NCBI GenBank assembly: GCA_031257135.1
Contig: JAIRPH010000183.1
Coordinates: forward strand, 1 to 14,500
Direction of reading: 5' to 3'
DNA: 14,500 nt
Source of the DNA: Spirochaetaceae bacterium
GTDB lineage: Bacteria; Spirochaetota; Spirochaetia; Treponematales; Breznakiellaceae
Position 1 is the first letter of the stretch; every line of letters begins with the position of its first letter. The notes beneath the pieces are model-generated. The model ran no database searches. It was not told the origin of the DNA and worked only from the letters and a program-made list of their open reading frames with translations. This document shows positions 7,913-13,320 of this stretch, piece after piece. The translations under genes were made by a program, and so were the position numbers.

Positions 7913-8164
7913 CATACCATGATGGGAGAGATTCCTAGTATGAAGGGAGAAGTTCCCGCCATACTAGGAAAAGCTCATAGTATGGTGGGAAAGCCTCATA
8001 CCATGCTATGAGAACCTGCCGTCATGGTACGAGCTTTTCACATCATGGTACGAGCTTTTCACAGCATGGTATGAGAACCTCCCATCATGATGGGAGAACC
8101 TCGTACCATGATGAGAGAATCTCGTACCATGATGGGAGAACCTGCCAGCGTGATGGGAAAAATC
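7913..8164. repeat. Array of twelve 21-bp near-palindromic units
   Basis: Twelve units start every 21 bases at 7913, 7934, 7955, 7976, 7997, 8018, 8039, 8060, 8081, 8102, 8123 and 8144, with no insertion or deletion. Each is a 14-nt core plus a 7-nt linker. Cores occur in two orientations: CGTACCATGATGGG-like (units 1, 5, 10, 11) and its complement CATCATGGTACG-like (units 6, 7, 8); unit 9 (CCCATCATGATGGG) is a perfect palindrome, and units 2-4 form a CCTAGTATG/CATACTAGG subfamily. Linkers are AGAACCT (four times), AGCTTTT (twice), AAAAGCT and variants. Unit 12 is diverged. The preceding 21 bases (7892-7912) keep 9 of 14 core and 5 of 7 linker positions of unit 6, so a thirteenth, worn unit is likely. 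The array ends 4 bp from the ATPase stop. Function unknown; it is not a CRISPR, because the units are contiguous and near-palindromic. Confidence 0.95.
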
Positions 8165-8168
8165 CCGA

Positions 8169-8978
8169 TTAGGTCAAAAGCAGTTTATCGCTGGCGATGT
8201 CCCGATGTTTAATGTCCCGGAAACGCTGAACAATGCCGTCCGCGGTGAGCTTGGATTTTTCCGGGGCGTCAATATCCAGAATGATCGCTCCTGCGTCCAT
8301 CATGAGCAGGCGGTTTCCGTATTCAAGGGCGTGGCTCATATTGTGGGTGATCATCATCACCGTAAGGCGATGCTCCGCGGCGAAACGGAGGGTCAAGTTC
8401 ATGATTATCTCCGCGTTCCGGGGGTCCAGAGCGGCGGTATGTTCGTCCAGCAGGAGGAGGCTCGGACCGGACATGACGGTCATCAACAGCGTCAGAGCTT
8501 GCCGCTGACCCCCGGAAAAAAGCTCTACATTATCGTTCAGGCGGTTTTCCAGCCCCATATCCAGCGAGCGCAGACGTTCCCGAAACTGTTCCCGCATACG
8601 TTTGTTCAGGCTTATGGTCAGTCCTTTGTATCCTTTTTTATGGCAGAGCATCATGTTGTCCGCGAGGGTCATCTTACCGGCGGTTCCCAAGAGCGGATTC
8701 TGAAAAATCCGCCCGATATACCGCGCCCGTTTGTACTCCGCTTCGCGGGTGATCTCCCGATCCGGCTTGTTTTCCTCGTTCGTCAAGAAAATTCTGCCTT
8801 TGGTAGGAGGATAGGAGCCGGCGATCACGTTGTACAGCGTTGATTTTCCCGCGCCGTTAGAGCCGATGACCGTAACAAAATCCCCGGGGTTGACCGTAAG
8901 ATTGATATGAGTCAGCGCGGCGTTTTCGTCGGGCGTTCCAACGCCGAAAATCATATCCACCTGTTCGATGCGGATCAT
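8169..8978 (-). CDS. ABC transporter ATP-binding protein (TrpX-type importer)
   Basis: The nucleotide-binding subunit that powers the importer encoded with it. The 269-aa protein has Walker A GSNGAGKST (39-47), Q-loop Q93 in IFQNPLLG, signature LFSGGQRQ (153-160), Walker B LLLLDE with D178-E179, D-loop AALD, and H-loop H212 in MITHNM. The pattern 'IFQNPxxGT...LTxxENxxLAxxRG' is typical of ATPases paired with LivH-like permeases and TrpX-family binding proteins; this one reads MTLADNMMLCHKKG. The ATG overlaps the permease stop (ATGA) and has its own AGGAGG inside the permease, so it is translated from an operon message. Its TAA (8171-8169) is 4 bp from the 21-bp array, and the array is the first thing transcribed after it. 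Confidence 0.93.
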   Translation of the reverse strand: MIRIEQVDMIFGVGTPDENAALTHINLTVNPGDFVTVIGSNGAGKSTLYNVIAGSYPPTKGRIFLTNEENKPDREITREAEYKRARYIGRIFQNPLLGTAGKMTLADNMMLCHKKGYKGLTISLNKRMREQFRERLRSLDMGLENRLNDNVELFSGGQRQALTLLMTVMSGPSLLLLDEHTAALDPRNAEIIMNLTLRFAAEHRLTVMMITHNMSHALEYGNRLLMMDAGAIILDIDAPEKSKLTADGIVQRFRDIKHRDIASDKLLLT

Positions 8979-9877
8979 CGGTTCCTCCTGCCGGCTCGAG
9001 GTTTAGCGCGGAAACCGGTTTTTGAAATGAGGATGCAGAGGATAATCAGCAAACCGGTAATGAGTTTGAGATCGTTAGCGGTCATACGGAGATGGTATCC
9101 GTAGGTTCGGGCAAAATACATAAGCCCCCGGTAGAGAACCGATCCCAAAATCACCCGGAGGGTGAGAGACGAAATCTTATTAGACCGGATGATAAATTCG
9201 CCCATCATCAGAGAGGCAAGCCCGGAAACGATCATGCCGCTCCCGAGGTTTACGTCCGCAAAACCCTGATACATCGCAGTAAAAGCCCCGGCAACCCCAA
9301 TCAGCCCGTTGGCAAGACAGACGCCGCTCATCTTGATCATGTCAGGATTCATGCCCTGACTGATGATAAGCTGAGGATTTGAACCTAACGCGCCTAAACA
9401 TAACCCGAAATCAGTATGAAAAAACAAGTCTAAAACCGCTTTGAGCAGAAAAACCGTCGCAAAACAGAAGCCCACCACCGCCCATTGAGACGGCATAAAC
9501 CCGCCCGCCCAGCCGATTATCTGCGTGAAAAGCGTTTCCTCCCGCAAAAGCGAGAGATTAGCCCGATTAGACATGATCCTGAGATTTATGGAATAGAGCA
9601 TGGTCATGGTGAGAATCCCAGACAACAGGTCCGGGATTTTAAGCCGAGTATGAATCAGGCAGGTGACGAATCCGGCGGCCGCGCCCGCGGCGAAAGCCAG
9701 CGTTAAAGCCAGCGCGGGGCGAACCCCTTTCAGAACCATCACCGCCATAATCGCCGCCCCTAAGGGAAAAGAGCCGTCTACGGTCATATCCGCAAAGTTC
9801 AGCACCCGGAAGGTAATAAACACCCCCCAAACCATGATGCCGTAGATAAGCCCTTCGATTAGAATTCCCTCAATCAT
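8975..9877 (-). CDS. ABC transporter permease, LivH/BPD_transp_2 type
   Basis: 300 aa, very hydrophobic, with about eight predicted membrane segments and the layout of branched-chain-amino-acid/sugar permeases: MIEGILIEGLIYGIMVWGVF at the start, NFADMTVDGSFPLGAA near 28-43, a cytoplasmic EAA-like region around ANGLIGVAGAFTAMYQGFAD, and a final hydrophobic pair before a basic tail (RAKPRAGRRNR). 'FADMTVDGSFPLGAA' is characteristic of the permease of TrpX-type uncharacterised importers. It starts 8 nt after the binding-protein stop with no strong Shine-Dalgarno, so it probably depends on coupling, and it overlaps the ATPase by 4 nt. Substrate not determinable; related systems include aromatic amino acid importers. 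Confidence 0.92.
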   Translation of the reverse strand: MIEGILIEGLIYGIMVWGVFITFRVLNFADMTVDGSFPLGAAIMAVMVLKGVRPALALTLAFAAGAAAGFVTCLIHTRLKIPDLLSGILTMTMLYSINLRIMSNRANLSLLREETLFTQIIGWAGGFMPSQWAVVGFCFATVFLLKAVLDLFFHTDFGLCLGALGSNPQLIISQGMNPDMIKMSGVCLANGLIGVAGAFTAMYQGFADVNLGSGMIVSGLASLMMGEFIIRSNKISSLTLRVILGSVLYRGLMYFARTYGYHLRMTANDLKLITGLLIILCILISKTGFRAKPRAGRRNR

Positions 9878-9885
9878 AGCTGTTG

Positions 9886-10899
9886 TTACTTTTGGATCAG
9901 AGTTCCGTTTTCAAAAATATAGTTCGCCCCGGAAAGATACTTATCCGGAATGACTATGCCGCAGTTCTTCGCCGCATCCAGATCGAACAGCATATCCGAT
10001 TCAGACGGGTCTGTGAGAAACTTCACCGGAATATCCTTAGGCTGTTTCCCGGCAAGGATGTCCGCAACCATATTTCCCGTGGCGACGCCCGCCTTATAAT
10101 AGTTGAATCCTGAAGCGATCATACAGCCTCCGGTTAACGCGCCGGTTACGTCTCCAGAGAAAATCGGCTTTTTCGCGGCGTTAAAAACTTGGACCAGCGC
10201 GGACAGCGCGGAATATACGGTATTGTCCGTAGTGAGATACACCCCGTCAACCCGATTCACCACGGCTTCCGCGGCTTGCCTGAGTTCCGCAGACGTAGCG
10301 ATTGCCTGCGTAACCAGCTCGATCCCCTGTTGCCGGCAGGCTTCCTCAACCAGATGAAGCGCGGAAATGGAATTCGCCTCGGAACTGGTGTAGATATATC
10401 CCAGCCGAGAGACGCCCGCAATTTCCTTGAACAACGCAATATGATCCGCCGTGGGAATAGCGTCGGACAGCCCGGTAACGTTGCCCTCGCCCCGGTCAAG
10501 GCTCGAAACCAGCTTCGCCGCCACAGGATCGGTTACTACGGAAAATACCACCGGCGCGTCTTTTATGGCGTTGGCTAAGGCGACCGCCACCGGAGTTGCA
10601 ATCCCTACGGCTACCGCAACCTTATCGCTCTTGAACTTGTTGGCGATTTGCGCCGCGGTATTCATATCTCCGTTGGCGTTCTGTAGGTCAACCTGAGCGT
10701 CCACGCCCCGGGCTTTCAGGGCGTCGAGGATGCCCTGCTCGCAAGCGTCAAGGGCTACGTGCTGGACAATCTTGGCAATCCCAATCCGAGGCTTTCCCGG
10801 CTGACCGGCTCCGCTTGCAGGCTTTTGCTCCTTTCCGCCAGCGGCTATGCCCTGCAATACCAGTCCGCACAATCCTATAATCGCAAAAAATTTCTTCAT
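9886..10899 (-). CDS. ABC transporter substrate-binding protein, TrpX family (PF04392-like)
   Basis: The periplasmic receptor of the importer. 337 aa: signal peptide at 1-20 (MKKFF, hydrophobic core IIGLCGLVLQGIA), then a two-lobe periplasmic binding fold with RIGIAKIVQHVALDACEQG, AVGIATPVAVALANAIKDAP, VVFSVVTDPVAAKLV and LGYIYTSSEANS, the standard landmarks of ABC substrate-binding family PF04392. Members include tryptophan/tyrosine binders, but the ligand cannot be read here. The signal region ends AAGGKEQ with no lipobox cysteine, so I expect a soluble periplasmic protein, although many spirochete binding proteins are lipoproteins. AGGAG precedes the ATG. First gene of a three-gene operon whose order (binding protein, permease, ATPase) is the family norm. 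Confidence 0.92.
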   Translation of the reverse strand: MKKFFAIIGLCGLVLQGIAAGGKEQKPASGAGQPGKPRIGIAKIVQHVALDACEQGILDALKARGVDAQVDLQNANGDMNTAAQIANKFKSDKVAVAVGIATPVAVALANAIKDAPVVFSVVTDPVAAKLVSSLDRGEGNVTGLSDAIPTADHIALFKEIAGVSRLGYIYTSSEANSISALHLVEEACRQQGIELVTQAIATSAELRQAAEAVVNRVDGVYLTTDNTVYSALSALVQVFNAAKKPIFSGDVTGALTGGCMIASGFNYYKAGVATGNMVADILAGKQPKDIPVKFLTDPSESDMLFDLDAAKNCGIVIPDKYLSGANYIFENGTLIQK

Positions 10900-10931
10900 A
10901 ATCTCCTCTTTCGGTCAAAAAATCTGATACT

Positions 10932-10960
10932 GGTATACCCGAATATCTCGATATGTTCAA
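10932..10960 (-). promoter_or_regulatory. Possible promoter of the ABC operon
   Basis: TTGAAC (10955-10960), a 17-nt spacer, TATACC (10932-10937), about 32 nt before the binding-protein ATG. The first four -10 bases match the consensus. The -10 lies in the palindrome GGTATACC, and a GTGTCAGAC element sits 8 bp upstream of the -35. Confidence 0.4.
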
Positions 10961-10967
10961 GCGACCT

Positions 10968-10978
10968 GTGTCAGACGC
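10968..10978. repeat. Palindromic element GTGTCWGACAC, copy 1
   Basis: GTGTCAGACGC, one mismatch from the perfect 11-bp palindrome. It lies at the ABC-operon edge of the decayed transposase segment and faces copy 2 at the other edge. Confidence 0.5.
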
Positions 10979-11276
10979 TAAAGTAAAGCCGCCGTCCGCG
11001 CCGCCGCCGGACCCTTTGCTTTGGCCGCCTAAAGCCGCAGTAGCGCCATCCATACTTGAAGAGCTTTGCCCTCTTTGCAGGTCAGAATATGAGCTCCCCG
11101 GGAAAAGGAGGTTGTGCATCCGCCCATTCCTCCGGCGGAGGCTCCTGCGCCGGTATCGCTTTTTTTGCTCCAGTTTCCTGTGGGTTCTGTCAGTGTCGTC
11201 CCAGACAGCGTTGGACTCTGTGGTTCCGCCGTTATCGTTGCTTGCGGCACCTCCCGACCCTCCGCCTCCCCGTAGT
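10979..11276 (-). pseudogene. Glycine-rich coding remnant, frame-broken
   Basis: No intact gene fits here. On the minus strand, glycine-rich peptide is spread over two frames: GAGASAGGMGGCTTSFSRGA in the frame of the transposase stub, and GGGGSGGAASNDNGG and GGQSKGSGGGADGGFT in another. The composition resembles the Gly-rich domains of surface or fibre-like proteins. The pieces would join into one Gly-rich stretch only with frameshifts, so I read it as a decayed gene fragment fused to the transposase stub. The plus strand also has long frames here, but they are Arg/Pro/Ser-rich shadows. Function unknown. Confidence 0.4.
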
Positions 11277-11334
11277 CGATTTTAGAAGTAACATGATAAG
11301 TTGCACCCTCTACAAGTATTCGTAATGGTCTCAT
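11277..11334 (-). pseudogene. 5' stub of a REP-associated (IS200-like) tyrosine transposase
   Basis: The first 19 codons read MRPLRILVEGATYHVTSKI, matching the conserved N-terminus of RAYT/Y1 transposases ('xRPLRIxxxGAxYHVTSRxN', which carries the first strand of the fold). GAGGT lies directly before the ATG, so this is a genuine former gene start. After residue 19 the family similarity stops; the HUH motif and catalytic tyrosine are absent, and the frame continues into glycine-rich sequence up to a stop near 11029. It is therefore a truncated, non-functional copy. Palindromic GTGTCWGACAC elements lie on both sides of this region. Confidence 0.6.
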
Positions 11335-11394
11335 ACCTCATATATGGAGCTAAAATGTGTTTTGCTTTGCTTTTACTGGCGTCAATACCAAAAA

Positions 11395-11405
11395 ATGTCT
11401 GACAC
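11395..11405. repeat. Palindromic element GTGTCWGACAC, copy 2
   Basis: ATGTCTGACAC, one mismatch from the palindrome, inside a wider A5/T5-flanked inverted repeat (11391-11410). It lies between the transposase stub and the flaB terminator, as expected for a remnant REP-like element. Confidence 0.5.
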
Positions 11406-11417
11406 TTTTTAAAAGAA

Positions 11418-11453
11418 AAAAAGAAACGCCTTTTTGGAAGGGCGTTTCTTTTT
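11418..11453 (-). terminator. Intrinsic terminator of flaB (potentially bidirectional)
   Basis: A 13-bp perfect stem (11418-11430 with 11441-11453), GC-rich at the loop end (ACGCC/GGCGT), with a 10-nt loop. On the minus strand it ends in a T run. It lies 10 nt after the flaB stop. The A tract on the other side would make it work for plus-strand transcripts too. Confidence 0.9.
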
Positions 11454-11463
11454 AAGGAAAAAG

Positions 11464-12324
11464 CTACTGGAGAAGCTGGAGAACGCCTTGGGTTCTCTGG
11501 TTGGCTTGGGCGAGCATTGCGGTTCCGGCTTGGCTGAGAATCTGGTTTTTGGTGTAGCTTACCATTTCATTCGCCATATTGGTATCCCGGATTCGAGATT
11601 CAGCGGCTTGCATATTTTCCGCGCCAATATCCACGCCCCGGACGGTGTGTTCCAAGCGGTTTTGGTATCCGCCGAGGTCTGCCCGCTGTTTGCTGACTTT
11701 TTTCAGGGCTTCATCAAGGGTTCCGATGGCGCGGTTGGAATCGTCCATGGTCGCGAGGGTGAGAATGGTATCGTCTCCCACATTGCGGACGCCTAAGGCT
11801 TTGGCGGTCATAGTACCGATGAATACTTGTTCCCGCTGGTCCATGTTAGCGCCGATGTGGAACCACATAGAAGCGGTAACGACATTTTCTCCCGCGGGGC
11901 GGCTGTATCGTCCGGTAAGCATATTCAGCCCGTTGAACTGAGCGTGAGAAGCAACGCGGTCAAGCTCATCGATAAGAGCCGATACTTCGATTTGCATATA
12001 CATCCGGTCGTCGGAGGTATATATACCGTTAGCGGATTGTACCGCCAATTCCCGCAGACGATGTAGGATATCCTGACTCTCTTGCAGGTATCCTTCGGTG
12101 GTCTGAATAAAGGAAATACCATTCTGAGCATTAATGGAAGCCTGATTCAGCCCGCGAATTTGACTTCGCAGTTTTTCGGAAACCGCAAGACCCGACGGAT
12201 CGTCTCCAGCCCGATTAACCCGTAAACCGCTGGATAACTTCTCCATATTCTTGGTTAGGTTGGTCTGGGTTGATCTGAGAGACCTGTCGGCGAACATTGC
12301 GCTCAAGTTGTGATTAATAATCAT
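11464..12324 (-). CDS. flaB: Periplasmic flagellar core flagellin FlaB
   Basis: FlaB subunits form the core of the spirochete periplasmic flagellar filament after export by the flagellar type III system. The 286-aa protein begins MIINHNLSAMFADRSLR and has the conserved N-terminal D0/D1 helices (MEKLSSGLRVNRAGDDPSGL), RELAVQSANGIY, and the C-terminal D1/D0 helices ending ANQRTQGVLQLLQ; there is no large variable D2/D3 domain, and the length is that of treponemal FlaB. The frame is open upstream to an ATG at 12372, but those 16 residues (rich in K, G and C) are unlike any flagellin, while the ATG at 12324 has AAGGAG (12332-12337) 7 nt before it, so 12324 is chosen. A sigma28 promoter lies about 180 nt upstream and a strong terminator follows. 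Which FlaB paralogue this is cannot be told. Confidence 0.96.
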   Translation of the reverse strand: MIINHNLSAMFADRSLRSTQTNLTKNMEKLSSGLRVNRAGDDPSGLAVSEKLRSQIRGLNQASINAQNGISFIQTTEGYLQESQDILHRLRELAVQSANGIYTSDDRMYMQIEVSALIDELDRVASHAQFNGLNMLTGRYSRPAGENVVTASMWFHIGANMDQREQVFIGTMTAKALGVRNVGDDTILTLATMDDSNRAIGTLDEALKKVSKQRADLGGYQNRLEHTVRGVDIGAENMQAAESRIRDTNMANEMVSYTKNQILSQAGTAMLAQANQRTQGVLQLLQ

Positions 12325-12345
12325 ATCTTCACTCCTTTGGCATTT

Positions 12346-12363
12346 GGCGCACTTTCCGGCGCC
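12346..12363 (-). promoter_or_regulatory. GGA-loop hairpin in the flaB leader
   Basis: Minus strand GGCGC, loop CGGAAAGT, GCGCC: a 5-bp GC stem presenting GGA in its loop, 8 nt upstream of the AAGGAG ribosome binding site. Paired GGA sites, one in a hairpin loop and one over the Shine-Dalgarno, are the pattern of CsrA-controlled flagellin leaders. An overlapping GCC-GAAA-GGC hairpin could compete with it. Regulation is inferred. Confidence 0.45.
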
Positions 12364-12474
12364 TTTCGGCATCCATGCCTTACCTCTATCACCGCTATCA
12401 GTAAGCCGATGATATACTGCCGGTCAATACAAATATGCCATATACCCTCACCGTCTTATGGACAGGTAAGGATG

Positions 12475-12493
12475 ACTGAACCATCAATTCAGT
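12475..12493 (-). promoter_or_regulatory. Stem-loop at the 5' end of the flaB mRNA
   Basis: ACTGAA, loop TTGATGG, TTCAGT on the minus strand, with a further T-G pair inside. It would begin only a few nt after the start point predicted from the sigma28 promoter, a position typical of 5' hairpins that protect mRNAs from decay. Confidence 0.45.
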
Positions 12494-12503
12494 GTTGTTT
12501 TAA

Positions 12504-12530
12504 ATATCGGATATATGAAGCAACCCTTTA
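12504..12530 (-). promoter_or_regulatory. Sigma28 (FliA) promoter of flaB
   Basis: TAAAGGGT (12523-12530), exactly 11 nt, then TCCGATAT (12504-12511). The FliA consensus is TAAAGTTT-N11-GCCGATAA, so the spacing is exact and 12 of 16 positions agree, including TAAA and CCGAT. Predicted start near 12497, giving a leader of about 170 nt. This fits late-class control of flagellin. Confidence 0.75.
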
Positions 12531-12548
12531 GAAAAACAGAGAAAAAAT

Positions 12549-12578
12549 TTGATGATTTCTTGCAGAAGTCGATATAAT
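12549..12578 (+). promoter_or_regulatory. Promoter of the glucosaminidase lipoprotein gene
   Basis: TTGATG (12549-12554), 18 nt, then a consensus TATAAT (12573-12578). The -10 ends 3 nt before the ATG and there is no Shine-Dalgarno, so the message would be leaderless or nearly so. It diverges from the flaB sigma28 promoter about 20 bp away. Confidence 0.5.
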
Positions 12579-12581
12579 ACT

Positions 12582-13205
12582 ATGCGTCTATTCATTGTTT
12601 TTATGGGCTGTCTCTTTCTTTCATGTACTACTTCCGCTCCGGTTGCGATTGATGAGCCTGTTGGAGGGACCCTTTCAATAAAATCTCGCATACCGCCGGT
12701 CCCTGAATATATTTTGGGAAAAGGGCTTGTTCCAGCGCATCAGATGGCGTCTTTTCTGCTTGCTTCAAACCCGCAGGCGGACTCCGATTTTGTAGGAAAC
12801 CTCGCGGAAATCTATACGGAAGAGGCGGCTCTTGAAGGGGTAAACCATGATATTGCTTTCGCTCAAATGTGTTTGGAAACAGGATTCCTCCGATACGGCA
12901 ATCTGGTAACGCCGGATATGAATAACTTCTGCGGTCTCGGCGCGATCTCTGCCGATCAGCCGGGAGAACGGTTCCCGGAACCTCGAATCGGGGTACGAGC
13001 GCAAATCCAGCACCTCAAAGGATACGCCACCGCCGAACCCCTTACGCAGGAACTAGTAGACCCTCGCTACGTCTGGATTAAATACGGTTCCGCCCCGACT
13101 ATCACGGGACTCGCCGGTTCTTGGGCATCCGACCCGGGCTACGCCGAGAAAATTAGTAACATCTTGGAACGACTCTACGCCTTCTCATTTGGAGAAGAAT
13201 CTTAA
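12582..13205 (+). CDS. Lipoprotein N-acetylglucosaminidase (FlgJ/LytG-like domain)
   Basis: A probable peptidoglycan hydrolase attached to a membrane through a lipid. From the ATG at 12582 it is 207 aa with a short signal peptide and lipobox LFLSC, giving C15 as the lipidated residue; two earlier in-frame ATGs (from 12549) would give an unlikely N-terminus, MMISCRSRYN. Residues about 68-200 form a glucosaminidase domain (PF01832-like): DFVGNLAEIYTEEAALEGV, AQMCLETGFLRYG with probable catalytic E99, NNFCGLGA, RIGVRAQIQHLKGYA, WASDPGYAEKI. Flagellar FlgJ carries such a domain for making wall openings; the flaB neighbour makes a flagellar link tempting but unproven. It is the only plus-strand gene in the window and has its own promoter. 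Confidence 0.88.
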   Translation: MRLFIVFMGCLFLSCTTSAPVAIDEPVGGTLSIKSRIPPVPEYILGKGLVPAHQMASFLLASNPQADSDFVGNLAEIYTEEAALEGVNHDIAFAQMCLETGFLRYGNLVTPDMNNFCGLGAISADQPGERFPEPRIGVRAQIQHLKGYATAEPLTQELVDPRYVWIKYGSAPTITGLAGSWASDPGYAEKISNILERLYAFSFGEES

Positions 13206-13235
13206 TTAGGAAAGTTGCCCAGCGGTTTCTACTAA

Positions 13236-13246
13236 GTGCCAGACAC
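13236..13246. repeat. Palindromic element GTGTCWGACAC, copy 3
   Basis: GTGCCAGACAC, one mismatch from the palindrome, with flanking AA/TT extending the symmetry (AAGTG...CACTT). It lies 30 bp after the glucosaminidase stop, in the convergent gap. Confidence 0.5.
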
Positions 13247-13270
13247 TTTCAGAATACCGCAGTTGTTTCC

Positions 13271-13308
13271 CTTGCGTGAAGGCGGCATAATCTCCTGCCA
13301 ACGCGAAG
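13271..13308. other. Nested inverted repeat in a convergent intergenic gap
   Basis: Outer arms CTTGCGT (13271-13277) and ACGCGAAG (13301-13308, one bulged G), inner arms GGCA (13284-13287) and TGCC (13296-13299). It sits between two converging genes, where a terminator for both is expected, but no T run follows on either strand. It may be a factor-dependent terminator, an RNA-stabilising structure or a REP-like remnant. Confidence 0.35.
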
Positions 13309-13320
13309 CATACAAAATAT

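Noticed and set aside
7913..8164. CRISPR array
   Set aside because: There are no identical direct repeats separated by unique spacers. Units are contiguous, 21 bp long, near-palindromic and diverged, and no cas genes are nearby.
10257..10578. Overlapping frames on both strands within the binding-protein gene
   Set aside because: They are shadows of a well-supported 337-codon gene.
10953..11285. Plus-strand 110-codon frame in the decayed segment
   Set aside because: It is Arg/Pro/Ser-rich with low complexity, with no Shine-Dalgarno; it is explained as the complement of the glycine-rich remnant.
12325..12372. Earlier flaB start giving 16 extra residues (MPKGAGKC...)
   Set aside because: The extension is not flagellin-like, and it covers the GGA hairpin and the AAGGAG site that serves the internal ATG at 12324.
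12549..12581. Earlier start of the lipoprotein gene (MMISCRSRYN)
   Set aside because: It would place charged residues before the signal peptide and overlap the TATAAT; the ATG at 12582 gives a normal lipoprotein signal.
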